Source of the DNA: Marthasterias glacialis
Taxonomy: Eukaryota > Echinodermata > Asteroidea > Forcipulatida > Asteriidae
Length of the DNA stretch: 64,000 nucleotides
Direction of reading: 5' to 3'
Assembly: GCA_911728455.2 (NCBI GenBank)
Contig: OU452226.1
Coordinates: 23,197,999 to 23,261,998 of the forward strand
Below are positions 42,784 to 55,390 of this stretch, piece after piece. The position numbers were made by a program, and so were the translations under genes. Positions within the stretch are counted from its first letter, which is position 1; each line of letters opens with the position of its first letter. The notes beneath the pieces were generated by a model that was not told the origin of the DNA, did not search any database, and was given only the letters and a program-made list of their open reading frames with translations.

Positions 42784-43182
42784 TTGAACACTGACAAAGT
42801 TGTTACTTTGTAAAAATAATTATAACTTCTGATAAAACAGTACAAAAAATTAGTTAAGGAAAAGATGCCCGATCCGCCCGCCACCTTATCACTTATTTTT
42901 ACCAAAAATACTACAATTATTTACGAATAAGGTAAGGCCTATGTATTTGGGCATAACGGGTGAAAAAGTGGTGGTTGCATTTAGCAATTTTCCCTTAACA
43001 CAAAAATCTCACCTTTGAAAATTGGATCAATCTGTACGGTTTTGCTAGAGTCATTCAGTCTTCCTGATTTTTACAATCTAAAGTTTAAAGAGCAGCTTTT
43101 ACATGAAAGCACTTGTGAGTAAAGTTGTTTCATTCCTATAAGAATGTGTTTGACAATAAGATCTTATAGTCATGTAGCAATA

Positions 43183-43365
43183 GACCTTTATCATGCCGCC
43201 ACCATCTTGGTCATGTTCCCTGTATCCATTAACAGGGACTTAATCAATGCTAGTATTCATTGCATACAAAATTAGGGACCAGACTATTTTTTTCTTCCAG
43301 CCTCGGTTTGGTTACAGTGGTTCAGATTGGAGAAAAATCAAGATGACTGCACCATGATAATGGTC
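43183..43365. mobile_element. MITE of the TA|GACC type (GACCTTTATCATG ends)
   Basis: GACCTTTATCATG at the left, CATGATAATGGTC at the right, TA at 43181-43182 and 43366-43367. Interior noncoding. Confidence 0.75.
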
Positions 43366-44030
43366 TATATCCTCAGGCCCGCGGGAACAGGGGTGGGGTG
43401 GGGGGTTTGGGGAGGTGCGTAGCCATGGGTGCTGCGGCAGCCCCAACCTCTTTGATGGGGGTGCTGGAATATGCCACAGCCACACCCTACTTTTCAAACA
43501 TAATAGTTTATGTTTGAAAACTATTGATAAATGCACATTCTATCATGAGATTTATTCTTACCTCATCAAGAGAAATCCCCGAACAAATTATAACACATAA
43601 AACAAACAAACAAAATTATGTTGAATTTCCACTGTTTGGCGCTCGCCAAAAGTCTCTGAAACAACCCAGCACCCCGAGCACAACTGTGTTTCTGAAGGCC
43701 TGAATCTAATTCATTACACAGCCACTATGTTCATACAATGTTGAGGGTACATTTTCGACACCGAAAATTTCCCCCTTCACACGCCTTTAAAACACACAAT
43801 TTTGAAACCGATACGCAATCAATTTAGTATGGAAATGTTTACAACTACACTCAATGACACTGATACGGTGGAAATATCATTCTACTAACTAGAAATATTG
43901 ACACAGAGTGGAATGCATGCTGTATCGTATAAAAAACACACAGCTCAAAAAGCAGAAAGCAGACACCTTGCATAGACAGGCTTTCATATTTATAAAAAGT
44001 CTAGCGGGTTCTATACATGGAAACTATGCA

Positions 44031-44161
44031 GGTGTGGATTTCACAAAGCGCTAGGACTAATCTTATCTCCAGTTAGGACGAGTAACTAGTCCTAACTTAT
44101 AGGACTTGTCACAAGTTAGGACTAGTCCTAAGTTAGGACTGGTTTTGTGAAATCCACCCCT
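44031..44161. mobile_element. MITE with GGTGTGGATTTCACAAA ends and internal CTAGTCCTAACTTAGGAC repeats
   Basis: GGTGTGGATTTCACAAAGCG at the left, TTTTGTGAAATCCACCCC at the right; the interior alternates TAGGACTAGTCCTAA-like inverted units. A second copy lies at 61968-62081. Confidence 0.75.
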
Positions 44162-44242
44162 GGTTTCACATGTACCACGGCCAAGATATTTATGATACAT
44201 GAATGTCACTGGCTCATCCAATCTTAAAGGAAAAATAGGCTT

Positions 44243-44435
44243 GGGTATCATCCATCAGAAGCCAGGCTGGTAGAGCAGAAAGCTCTACATGTACCTCCCC
44301 AACTTTTACGAAGCAATCATGGTTAAGTGCCTTGCTCAAGGACACAAGTGTCATGACCGGGACTCAAACCCACACTCCGATGACTCAGCCACCAGAGCTT
44401 GAGTCCGACGTACTAACCACTAGGCCACGACATGC
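44243..44435 (-). mobile_element. SINE, reverse: tRNA-Leu head with second body type, 3' truncated
   Basis: The head complement ends TAGGCCACGACATGCC, with GGGACTCAAACCCACAC as the box B. The body complement GCAGAAAGCTCTACATGTAC matches 62634-62958. Confidence 0.75.
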
Positions 44436-44984
44436 CACAAATCACGGCTGGATTTCCGACAGAAATATTTCTATGGAAGATTGGTCCTGGTATGAACTTT
44501 ATAATCAATAAGCTTTCAGGCTGATACTAATTAAAGCATTTTTTGATGAAAACCAATCCTGTATTCTGCCTTTTAATCAACAAAATACTGTATTACCCTG
44601 TAGAGAAAATTGCCAGACAACGAGATCTATCACCCCTGGGAACGAGGTTGGGGTTAATCAGACCTGCATGGAATTTCTTGTATTGAGGAATGTTTTCTGG
44701 AACTCTCAACCGAATCACATTCGCAACATCAACTCACTCCGGACTATATTAAAAACAAATCTGTTCTCTTCTCGCCTATAAATTCATTCTGTCTTTCCTG
44801 TAGCAATCTTTCAGTATAGAAAATTGTAGCTTTGGGAAATTGCGCTTTATAAGTCTTGTTTATTAATAATAATAATAATAATAATAATACGTAGTTCTTA
44901 AGTAGCGCTTTATCACACCCGATGGGCATCTCAAAGCATTCAGTATTTTTTTCCTGCAAGCTATGCGGAGTTACTTTTTTTGAA

Positions 44985-45068
44985 GTTATGTATGAGACCT
45001 GTTCCTTTGCATAGCACCATGTAACGGTTTACAAGGTGCTGTGGCACAATCTGCAGCCGATCAAACCA
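44985..45068 (-). repeat. SINE body/3' fragment, reverse
   Basis: GGTTTACAAGGTGCTGTGG and CTGCAGCCGATCAAACCAGG are the complement of the region ~8490-8550 of the tRNA-headed SINE. Confidence 0.6.
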
Positions 45069-45171
45069 GGAATATTTATTATTAAATATAAGGGCACTGT
45101 GCTCATATATGGAAATGCAATGAAATTAATTTGTGAGTGAACTTATTTGGTTGAGATAAACGACAACACCT

Positions 45172-45373
45172 GGGCCCAATTTCATAGAGCTGCTTGAGCG
45201 CAAAAAGTAACTATGCACAGTAAAATGATGCTTACCGGAATAAGGTTACCAGCCAAAAGACCATTTCATATGTACCATCTGTGACTGGTATCCTGCTAAT
45301 TTCTGCTTGGAAGAAAATTATTGTGAAGCGATATTTTCTGCTTTAAAAAAGCAGCTCTGTAAAATTAGGTCCT
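45172..45373. mobile_element. MITE, GAGCTGCTTAAGCAC family, copy 3
   Basis: GGGCCCAATTTCATAGAGCT to GCAGCTCTGTAAAATTAGGT; core GCTTACCGGAATAAGGTTAC. It lies ~165 bp downstream of the cytospin stop codon. Confidence 0.75.
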
Positions 45374-45537
45374 GGCTCTGATCAAGTAGAAAAATACAAA
45401 AAGGAAGAATTGAAGTAGAAAGAAAACTACATGAATGAAGCATCCAGCATATCTTGACCAAAGTTTATGGTTTCAACTACTGTTCAGAGTGGACTCTGCA
45501 GCAGCTAACCTTTTGACCTCGGGATTTCCGTGGCTTG

Positions 45538-48500
45538 CTATGTTTCAAAATGCTTGTAGAGTGATGTGACGTACGTCATGACTGACTGCCAGTCGGGTCT
45601 CTCCATCTTGACCATGTCATCGATGTCCTGAGGTGAATAAAAACACTCATTAAGTTACTCCAGAAGTGACTGCTAAGTTTGAGGTAATCTGGCCAACAGA
45701 CCTTGAGGTTATTAGTCAACCCATGGCACTCAATGAGCCACTTGATTCTCTTTAGATTTCTTGTGCAACGAAACAAAACTTACAGACAGCAGTGTTCAGG
45801 CGCAGATCCAGGATTTTTTACCAGGGAAGGGTCCCCAAAAAACAAGGAAAAACACACACACAATTATAAAAGTAACTGGAAGGTCGCGATGAGTACAACA
45901 CAAGCCATTAATAGGAATTTAAGTCTGCAGCTAAATTAGGGGGTGAACATCCTATAATTATGGGATGGCACAAGTCTAAATTTTACAAAAGATAGCAAAG
46001 AGAAAAAAAAAGTCTCCGAAAGAAAGGGGGTTGGGGTGGGGGTCCAGACCATCTGGACCCCCCCCCCCCTCTGGATCCACGCCTGGTGTTTGACACTTAA
46101 CGGGTTGTTGACACGTTCATATTTATTTCTCTTGCAATTGCATGGACATGAACAAAATTTTCTTGAAGATGAGAGCATTTCAGATGGAAATATTTCTCTG
46201 GACCATTGGAGCCAGGAAAGACTTCCTATCAGGAAATGTTAATGAAATAGCGCACATTTTTCAGGTACTGATCACCTAACCTATAGTGCATAGTACATGG
46301 AGGCCATCTCTCAAGCTAATAATGTCCTGTCGTAATTCTAAATTTTGAAATACGATTAAATACAATCATACGATTTAGTGAGCGCAAAAATTTGCTTAAC
46401 CGGTGTAAAAAACCTTGTGAAATTAGCCCCAGGCAGTGTCTGGCCTATTTCCTCTTTATTTCTATATATATATATATTTTTTTTTCCCCCCGGATTTATC
46501 AATCAAGTGTACTTGCAGGATGACGTTTTACTGAGTTAGATAATCTTATAAAAATCTTAGGCAAAACTAAATCATACAGTTAAGCAAATTCACGCCCTAA
46601 AAACCAAACTCTTTTTTTAAGTAAAACGTTTTGTGAGAGTTTTGCACTAGGCAACTATTTTCTTGGTTAACAGCAAGTGCATTGAGCCCCCACCTGGTCA
46701 TCACTTCTTCCAGGCCCCTTTTACTACTTAGTATTTTACACAACATGAGAACTTTTAAGAATATTTCCTGAGTTAACCAGTGGGCGCCGGATGCCGTGCC
46801 TCAGCGTAAATATTTTCTGAGCCGGCAAACGGATGACGTGACTTTTGTATTTTTGTGTCAAATTCCAAGCCCGGAGCAAAGGGCGTCCCCACATTCCACA
46901 AAGGAGCGTGCACAGTGCATGAACGCGCCGTGTAACACTTCGTTTCACCCACATAAAGCGCCAGATTGTGCTTGAATATTTTGCCAATTTCCTGCATTAT
47001 GTAGGGTTACTGTGTAATTCCCGATTCCAGACCTTTGTCCTTTTGTTCCAAGAAGAGGATTACGAGATATTGAGAGGCTTCCACTATTGTTTATTCATTG
47101 TATTTCGGCTCAATGGAGGTAAGTCAGAGTGAACTAGGGATCCAGCCACGGTTTTGGGTTTTGTACCAATTATCCTATGCTGTGGCTCACGACCGATATT
47201 TTGCAATTCACGGTGCATGAATTTGACATTTTCTCAGTAGAGAAAACAAAACTCACATTGCAATAAAGAGAATCTTTGTTCTCTAGGTTTTGTCAAGTCA
47301 AGGTTTCTTTGTGCCAGCGGTGCTCTCAAAGAAAAATGATTCTGGCAATTCCGACAAAATAACCCCACCTGGGGGACGGGAAAAAATGGAAGAATCCCGG
47401 CGGCAACTGGTTAATGCACATGCATGCCAAGGGGTCCCATACCCTTTTACAACCTTTGACTCCCTATAGACCCCTCCGCAGAATCACCCATTTCCCATGC
47501 TGCTTCTTTGCTTAAGCCCCAATTGAGTTATAACTGATCAGTGATAAGGTGGAAAATAAGTTGAAAATAGCTTACCAGAATTGAAGGGATTCCCAGTCTC
47601 TCGGCAGCTTTGAAAGCCAAAGTAAAGTTCCGTCTCTGGAAACCAAACATTTCGACAGCTGATTAAAATCCTAACTGGGCGCCTAGGTGTTTTTGCTAGA
47701 GACCATACAAAACATGCAAAATCCGCCAAAATCAATCAATTGTTGGACAGTCAATATGCAACTCTACTGAATCATTCATAATTAACCAGTGCAACTAATA
47801 CTAAAAATCCTTTCAAAATGTTCTAAAGGGGTGAAATATACCAACTCCATCAAAATCAACCAGTGGTTCAAGCTGGTGGTGTACTGGATCAATCGAAATC
47901 AAGCAAAAACCAGCCAATTGATTTTGATGGATTTAGTACCATTAGGGTTAATAAGCACATAAGAGATCTCAACAGTTACAATTGACTGACCCATTAAGCC
48001 CCGCCCCCTAACATATTGACCAATCGCAGCATTGGCTTGATTTCTTGGTTTCATTACCAATGATTACCAGAAAGATATAGCCATAAAAATAACAGTTACC
48101 TTGTCTTGACTATTGAGTTCATGCATAGGAATCTTGTCAGGCATATAGCTATACATGATAGCACAGAAACCAAGTCCGTCATTCCAACTACTACTGAAGT
48201 TGGTGATATCAATCGTCTGCAACAAAAACACAAAAGCGCACATATTTCAAATTGATTTTCACAAATGGTTGCTACCACAAATTGTGCAATAATGTGAAAA
48301 AAAGAATCCATTACTGTTGTACTTTCCCTGCACATTTCATTATTGCGATCAGGTTATTACCTTGGACATTTGCTCTAGAACTACATGAAGCTGTATAACA
48401 TAATTCTAGGTTACATTTTGCTTACACATAACCTCAATCCTGTTACAGTACACAGTGTATCTTTCAGTAGTAAAGCTAGTTAAAAGCCCAAAGGACTTGG

Positions 48501-51500
48501 ATCCGTCTAAACAAGATGACTCTATGTAGACAAAAGACTTGGCCGTGACACGACCTTGCCTTATTTGGACAACCGGGCGTAGAGTGTTTTTTGTTATATA
48601 TATATATATTTTTTTTAGGGGGGGGGGGACCTCCTGCCACATAATCGGGCATGGTCAAATCTTTGGCTTGGCTATTTTGAGCCACATGTTGGTCGAAGAA
48701 GAGAAACTGGCTTTCAGTGGAAAAACAAACATGATGGGATGAGGCCAGTCACTTGTTGCTTTTCCTATTTTTTCACTCTTTACCTTAAATCCTGCAGTCT
48801 TGGCTTGACACCATTTAAGCAGAGCATTCCTTTTGGATCCGCCACCGCCAGACTTCACCAGTACGGACAGCGGGTCCTTCTTCTCTGTCTCGCTGATAAG
48901 GAAGCAGTGACCAAGCTCAAAATTAAAAGTTGACAAATCGTTGTGTGCCCGGAAAAAGGGCGTAAGGCCTTACGCCCTTTTGCCGGGAACATAAAGTAGT
49001 TTGTCCCAGTAACAAAAGGACGTAAGCAACAAAATGGTTCCTGGCATGAAAAATATATCATTTTTGTTAGTTTTTTGGGCTAGAATTACCCTGAAGACAT
49101 GTCTCCCCATTCCCCATGCAGAATTTAACCTTTCTAGAATGTCTTTTGCATGGCAACATGTTTACCAAACTTTCCCGCTCATAGTTCTTGAAACACAAAT
49201 TTTAACATAAATTGCTTACGTCCTTTTGCCAGGAACTTTCCCTTACGTCCTTTTGCCGGGCACACAACGAAACGCACATGACAAAACTATGGGGCTCCAG
49301 GAGTGCCATACCACTTAGCCAGTTTTTTTTTGTTAAGATGATTTACTGAAACTAAGATGATAAGTCGACATCTCACATGTACATGTAGTTTCAATAATAA
49401 GTCGACTTAGTTTATCATAAAGTGTTGTGGCACTCATGAAGCTCTGTACAAAACATTTCAAAGTTTCTTTTTCTTTACCCTGCCACTATCAGCAGTGTTT
49501 CTCGAGACAACCAACCCATGAACAGTACATGCACACGCAGGCCTTGATCTTAACCGAGGCCACCGAGGCCATTGGCCTCATGCCCTGTCGAGTTGGCCAG
49601 CATGCCCTTCGGAAAAATTGCACTGTCACTACCAACTACGAGGCCTGTACATGTACTCACTATGCCACAGTAGTGGCATTCTGAATCTGAGGCACACATA
49701 TAAAAGAGTGCAGCCATACCGTAGCCCAAAATGCTTCAATGAGAGTGGTGCACTGGAGAAGCCACCAGCTGTGCTCAATTGCAATGGACTCTTGAGCCAC
49801 TAATGAAAGAGATAAGGTTCTCAACCTTGGTCAACTTCTGCAGTGGCAATCTGTGGCACCGATTGACCGTATATTTAACAGTGATAGAAAAGTGTGGCAT
49901 AAGTTACTTCACAATGGGAGACTAAGGAGCGATACGTAGGTGGCAGCAGACTTACCAGGTAAATTGTCATTGTTTACGTAGTTATGAGCAACAATAGATT
50001 TACCTGGTAAGTACACATGTATGCTGCAATCTAGTGTCCTCAAAAATCTCCCAGTTTTGTAGCACATGAGATATTCTGAGGCATCTTGGAGTATGTACCT
50101 CCATGTACATGTATACTAGGGTTCAACACTTAAACATTTGTCTAAATAAATGTTTTACCAACTGTTTGTAATTCACAAGGTAGGACATGAAGTATGTACA
50201 TATGCATTATAAATTATCTGAATTTATGATATGAATATTTTTTTAAAACATGCATCTGTACATGTCCTGTTCATGTAGACTCATACAGTATGTTTTTCAA
50301 CCACCAGAGGCAAAAGAAATAATTTGGGTTAACAGAGTAAATTTTCGCAGCTGTTTTTGAATTAGTTTTTTTTGTCGCATATTTTTATGGTTACACATTT
50401 TAATTTTACTGAAAAGGTTTATCCTAATTCTTGCTACAAATGTTCTGGTACTAAATTTCTTCCAATGTTTGATTGTTAAAACAATATTTTGTAAAATGAC
50501 ATGTTGAAAATGACATATTCTTCTACCTTGCCCTTCTTGCATTAGCAGGACTTCCAGATGTCTTAGCTAAATCCGGTGAATCACGAGCTGTCTGGGTAGT
50601 TGGACTGCTACTCTTGCGTGTCGGAAAGTCCCCTCTCCTAAACAGAGCATCCCCAATGGCTTGTCGTGCTTCGCTGCGAGTACCTCCTGGTGACCTTGCT
50701 GTTGGCGACCTCAGAGGTGCGTCCGATGCAAACAGAGGTCTCAACGGCTCCTTGGGTAATTTCATGTCGTCCGAGGCACGAGCCGAGAGTACCAGGTTGT
50801 TCTTGGTATCGGAGGACATGAGGGCTGTGGTGGTGTTACGCCGTGTGAACGCTGGCTTGGAATCGTAGGGTTTTGTTGACGCTGTGGTAGTGTTCCGTCT
50901 CTCCAACAAGGGTCTAGGGAAAGCAGCTCCAGGAGACAGCGCGGTCGGACTCTGAGGGACTTTGGGTGTGTCCTCTGCCGCAGCAGTTTCAATGGACTTG
51001 ATTAGGCTCTTCACAGAAAGCTGGGTATTGGTGGAATTCGCTTTCCTTGTTGCACGGTTCCCGATTTCAGGATCGGATTTCATATACGCCTGCATTCTCT
51101 GTCGGATTTCACATTCTGTTGAGGTCGGTTTGAGGTGGATGGGACTCAGATTTGGCTTTGTATTCAACCGTTCTAGTTTCCGTAGCCGCTCTACTTCAGC
51201 GTTCAGGCTCTTAATTTTACCTAAGAGTTCCTCTTTGTCTTTTTCTAACTGCTGCACCTCTGTTAAGGCCTCGCTTCGGTAATCGTTCGCAATGACTACA
51301 GCATATTGAAGGTCTTTTTGGAATTGCATCCATTCCTCAGTATCACGTGCACTGACTCGTTTGAGTTCAATCAGTTCCCTGTGATGGTCCTGTTTCTCTT
51401 TACGGAGATTCTGCACTGCCTGATTGAGATCAGCGATGGTAGTCAGATGCTTCTGCTTGTCTGCCTCATGTCTTTCCCGAGCCTCTTCGAACTCCAGGAC

Positions 51501-52802
51501 CGTCTCCTTGAGATTGATCACCTCTGTTTCCAGCTCATGCTTCTCTCCTTCAATCTCTTGGATCAGCTCCTTCATTTGGGCAACTTCTCTCTCCACATGC
51601 TCCTTGGCTGCCTCAAAGTCTTCATCTGAGGCTTGTATCTCCAGTTGCTGTTTGGCAGCATGCTGCTGGCTCTCTCGCAGAGCCCGTTCCAGGATGGCAC
51701 AGCGATGCTCTACAGCTTCCTTCTCTTGCTTCGCATTGTCCATCAGCGTGACAAGATTCAGTTTGCCCTCTGGATCTTGGTTTTGTAGCATGTCTGTCAG
51801 ACGTCGTCGTTCCTCTTCCAACATGGCCTGTGTCCGTTCCAACTCCACTTCGGTGCTCGCCAGCTTCCCCTTGGCAACTGTCAGCTCCTGAGACTTCTGT
51901 TCCATCTGTTGCAGAGTGGCTGCTAGGGAATGCTCCACTTCTCTCAACTTGTCCTTGAGCTTACCAATTTCCGACTGTGACTCCTTGCGATGTTCGCACA
52001 AAATTTCAGAAAGCCTTTTCCTATCCCCTTGGCTCTGCGCGATACAGGTTTCTGTCAAGTCCAAACTCTGCAGGGATACATCTGTAAATGCTGTATTAAA
52101 AGTGTCATCTAGATCATCGAGACCTATTTCAACTTCGCTATCTTCAAGACGAATCTTCAATGATTCCAAAATAGATTTCAGTTGTTCTACCTTCTCAAGC
52201 TGCCTATACAATGCCTCAATCACAACAGTCTTTTCATCAGTGATTTTTTCGTTCTCGTATGTGAGTTCAGTTACGTTGTCCTGCAGATCTGCAAGTTCCT
52301 GCAAAGTAGCCTGAAGCTCTTCATTCACTGTGTAGTGATTCTCCTCCATCTGGTGGATGCGGTCCTGTAAACAGGCCACGGAGCCTTCCCCCTCGCTACT
52401 CATGATGTCCCAGTTGCTGTCCGACACATTAGAGGGTTCCTCCGGCAGCATAGATCCCTCCGACGAGGAGGAAGGAAACCCTGGCAGTATCTGTTCTCCG
52501 TTTGAATCAGCTATGACGTAGGAACCTGTCGTCTCATCCAAGTCTTCATCTGCATGATGAGATCTGTCATCACCACTGACGGATCCTTCCAGTCTCAGCA
52601 GCAGAGCCTTCTCGTTGTCCGTCTTGGAGTCAAGGGTTTCCAGTTCATGGGTCTTGAGTCGGTCCTTCAGGTGGCGGTTTTCTTGACGGAGTGAATCCAG
52701 CTGCTGTCTCATGGAGGTGTTTTCCATCTGGGTTTGTTGGAGAAGGTCTTGTATCTCGGACCATCCAGCAGCTGAATCTGACTTGCCAGTTACTTGGCTC
52801 AT
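45538..52802 (-). CDS. SPECC1L: Cytospin (SPECC1L/SPECC1 family): coiled-coil protein with C-terminal calponin-homology domain, 883 aa, 5 coding exons
   Basis: Exons: 52802-50527 (2276 nt, unusually large), 48892-48784, 48216-48100, 47635-47576, 45627-45538 (TAG). The 2652 nt are in frame. The ATG follows a splice acceptor at 52842 and an in-frame TGA, so the start is firm and a 5'UTR intron exists. Heptad-rich coiled coils occupy ~14-50, ~145-225 and ~255-545. Residues ~490-507 ([19 protein letters not shown]) match the conserved cytospin block. Residues ~545-755 are Ser/Thr/Pro-rich and contain RRNTTTA twice. The last four exons encode a CH domain (~775-881): [68 protein letters not shown]. 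Vertebrate cytospins crosslink actin and microtubules and act in adhesion and cytokinesis. Human SPECC1L is ~1117 aa, so this form is shorter N-terminally. Vertebrate SPECC1 and SPECC1L are paralogues; this gene may predate their split. Confidence 0.93.
45798..46086. mobile_element. MITE with CAGGCGCAGATCCAG ends, cytospin last intron
   Basis: CAGGCGCAGATCCAGGAT at the left, CTCTGGATCCACGCCTG at the right. G/C homopolymer runs near the right end. Confidence 0.65.
46800..47416 (+). repeat. ~600-bp dispersed repeat, copy 2 (cytospin intron)
   Basis: The better conserved part is 47030-47416, ending AATCCCGGCGGCAACTGGTT as in copy 1. Short coding shadows differ between copies. Confidence 0.7.
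47986..48056. repeat. 5' end fragment of the GATCCATTAAGCCCCGCC MITE family
   Basis: CTGACCCATTAAGCCCCGCC followed by CATATTGACCAATCGCAGC; the right end is missing. It lies ~45 bp from the end of a cytospin CH-domain exon. Confidence 0.65.
48939..49269. mobile_element. MITE, CGTTGTGTGCCCGG inverted ends, cytospin intron
   Basis: CGTTGTGTGCCCGG at 48939-48952 and its complement at 49256-49269. TTACGTCCTTTTGCC-like units recur inside in both orientations. It begins only 46 bp from the CH-domain exon boundary at 48892. Confidence 0.8.
49541..49640. repeat. Dispersed GGCCTTGATCTTAACC-type repeat, copy 2
   Basis: Matches 31286-31400 (GGCCATTGGCCTCATGCCC, TTGGCCAGCATGCCC). In the first cytospin intron downstream of the large exon. 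Confidence 0.65.
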
Positions 52803-52841
52803 GTTGTTGGATTGGACACTGGCATTGGATCAACTGATTTC

Positions 52842-54001
52842 CTGTAAAAGAAAAAAAGGGTACATTAATTATAAACCAAGAGAAGCACTGTTCCGTGATA
52901 GTTATCTTCAGTGAACTGAAATGCGACACCATTTCCTCGCTTTCAGCCAGGTACAGCATTGGCCTTCGCTGGTTCGCATGCTAAAGCCTCTACAGCATGG
53001 TCTGGTCATCGACACAGTTCCACATAAACTGTAGCTTGTTTACCACTAAAAACTACACAGCATGTAGCTTTTATTTTTACAATAAAATGATAACAATACA
53101 TGTAGGAACCCTGCACAAACGAACGGATTATTTTACAGTTTACATGTAAGACTTTTCTCTTTCTGTTTTTTTGTCTTTCTTTTTTCGCATGGCGATTGCT
53201 CAGGTTGTGTAAACAAACTTTTTTTGAACTCCAATTTTTTTTTTTTGAAACTGACGGTTACCGTGTCATGAACCGTTTCAGAAGCAGTTACGGATTTACA
53301 AAATAACCATAAATGCACAGGCTTAGTTAGAACTATTAGGAAAGACTAGTTTTAAATAAACTGCAAAGCTCTTGCAGGCCTGGGGGGCAAGGGCACCAAG
53401 GCATTGATAAAGGGCACCTCTATGAGGAAATTGTACATATCTACTGCATTTCAAGGGCACCAAGGCAATGACCAGTGGCAACAGAGGCAATTGCCTTTGT
53501 TGCCTCTATGAAGCATCACACCTGCTCTTCTACACACGGACTTATTTCCATAATGACAAAAACTTGCATGACATTACAAAAGAACAACTTTAAAACACCT
53601 GACAGTTGTTGTAGGCCTATGTGTGTAAAATTACCGAACCATTATATCAAATCACAGCAATAAACATGGAAATCAAACCTCTGACATGTCAGATATCATA
53701 TCTGACATATTATGTCTGAGGTACATGTTTTAGTCCGCCTGTGTAACTTTAGAACATTTATTGTTCCCTTAATGTCAAATGAAGTTTGATTACTTTTGTT
53801 TGTAAATGTTAATATTATTAATATTTACATGATTTACAAAAGTAATCAAATTTCGTTTGACTTGATTAATAAACATTCTATGTATTCTTTTGATTGTTTG
53901 GAGGGTTTTTACATTTGTACCAGTTTAATGAAGACATTTTGATTGCTTTAATGTTTTAAATACCTTTTGTCTGAATGTTTTAAATACTTTATGTCGCAAT
54001 G
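52842..54001. other. Cytospin 5' flank: presumed 5'UTR intron
   Basis: Starts with the acceptor at 52842-52843 (minus strand). The rest is AT-rich with a fragment of GGGCACCAAGGCA-type repeat (53385-53500) and the hairpin at 53772. The first noncoding exon was not identified and may lie beyond the transposon. Confidence 0.5.
53772..53862. repeat. Palindromic hairpin, ~40-bp arms
   Basis: GTCAAATGAAGTTTGATTAC at 53773 pairs with the sequence ending GTTTGAC near 53861. The centre is AT-rich (AATATTATTAATATT). It looks like a small foldback MITE in the gene-free stretch upstream of cytospin. Confidence 0.7.
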
Positions 54002-55237
54002 TTTAAAGGCATTGCATACGTTTGGTAATGACTCTGAAAATTTATGGCAATAAAAACTTACTTGGTAAAAAGTACAGCTGCTTTGGATAGTATAATGCAT
54101 ATTGAGAAACGTTCAATTCGAAGTACCGCCGTTATGGAAAAATATATCACTTTTTATCTCCAAAAATTTGAATCTGAGAAGCGTTGTTGGCGGTAACGCT
54201 TCTCAGATTTTGAACGTTCGAATTGACTAACGCCCTCAAGTGTCTAAGATTAACTGCTTTGTAAATTGATTCCTAATTTGGTCGTTTTCGCCGATCGATC
54301 TCTGAATGGGCAGTTCGCCCCTGGTTCGATCGCCCTTACACGGAATCGCCGTCTTGGAAAAATGACAGCGAGTCAACACCAATGCGAATTTACTTTCCAA
54401 CAGTAGATAAAGGCCCAGTTCCCCATCTTGCGCCTATGGCGCTGTATAATCTTTGGTCACCACTGACTGCTGATCTCTATTGCACGAATTACGTAATTCA
54501 TAAACATGTCACATTTTGACATTGCTGTGTGCCTGACGGATGAGTTGTCGTTTCATATGTTCCCAAAATTTAACTCTCTGAGAAAGATATGGATTAGGAA
54601 TATACGCACAGATCCTGGATGAAGTTTCAAGGTAAGTCTCAGACATTCATTGTCAAAAATGTTTATTTAAAACCATACCATGGAGGTACGTTTCGTAACT
54701 AGAGTAGGCTGTAACTCGCTCTTATCTTATTACTAAATACTATTTTATTTACTAAGTATTACTTAACAGTGAGTAACGTTCAGACGTTAGTGCACGCATA
54801 CCGTCGAAGAAGGAAGTGTACTCCATATGTCTGCTCTCTTCTATGTTCTAAGTAAGGTCAGACTGCACGAACATGTGGCTCATGGAGTCGAGTGTACAAT
54901 AAAAAGCCTGTACAAATAAGTTATACTACTATAGGACTCAACCATTGTCAACTAATTAGTCTGGTGGAATCCCTGAGGGTTTTCCTGATTTCACTGGACA
55001 ATTTTGTAAATTTATGATGTTGAATTGCTTCTTATCTTGAATTGAACCATGGGCATAGACGAAGGACGAACTAAACTGACAAACTCAAAACTGCTTATGT
55101 TTTAGTCTTTATATAATGTCCTCAGAAGTTACATGAATGGAGGTCTTTAACTCTGAATATTCTAAGGTCTTTCAGGGATTTTCTTGGTGCTTTACTGATT
55201 TTCTTAATTTGTTTTTATTTTTGATGTTTTGAATTTC

Positions 55238-55390
55238 AGATAACAAGATGCACACATGTTTGTTCGACTCACTTTAAAGAAAATGAGTTTAAAAACCACA
55301 ATGACTGGGAAAAGGCTTCTTAAATGCTCCAAGCATTTTTCCTTGGACTGTGGAAACTCCTAAAAGGCGGCAACTTAGAAGAAACAGAGA
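55238..55390 (+). pseudogene. THAP-type zinc-finger remnant of the transposon, frameshifted
   Basis: One frame reads TRCTHVCSTHFKENEF, matching the Cys-x2-His region of THAP fingers. After a frameshift another reads APSIFPWTVETPKRRQL, like the AVPTIF end of the domain. It is bracketed by an AG (after TTTCAG) and a GT (GAGAGTAAGT area), so it may have been an exon. It is broken and not functional. Confidence 0.55.

Larger units (their letters stand above)
35976..45537. other. Gene-free region between DYNLL and cytospin, repeats only
   Basis: Apart from the SINEs and MITEs listed separately, I see no exon with supporting splice sites or recognisable protein. A short TTAAGGG/TTAAAGG run at ~36807-36835 and the A30 at 42751 are the only simple repeats of note. 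The cytospin 3'UTR should occupy the right-hand end. Confidence 0.6.

Noticed and set aside
50614-52370. Long plus-strand open frames across the cytospin exon
   Set aside because: They are antisense to a coding exon with clear coiled-coil and splice evidence, and their peptides are Ser/Cys-rich reverse translations of heptad repeats.
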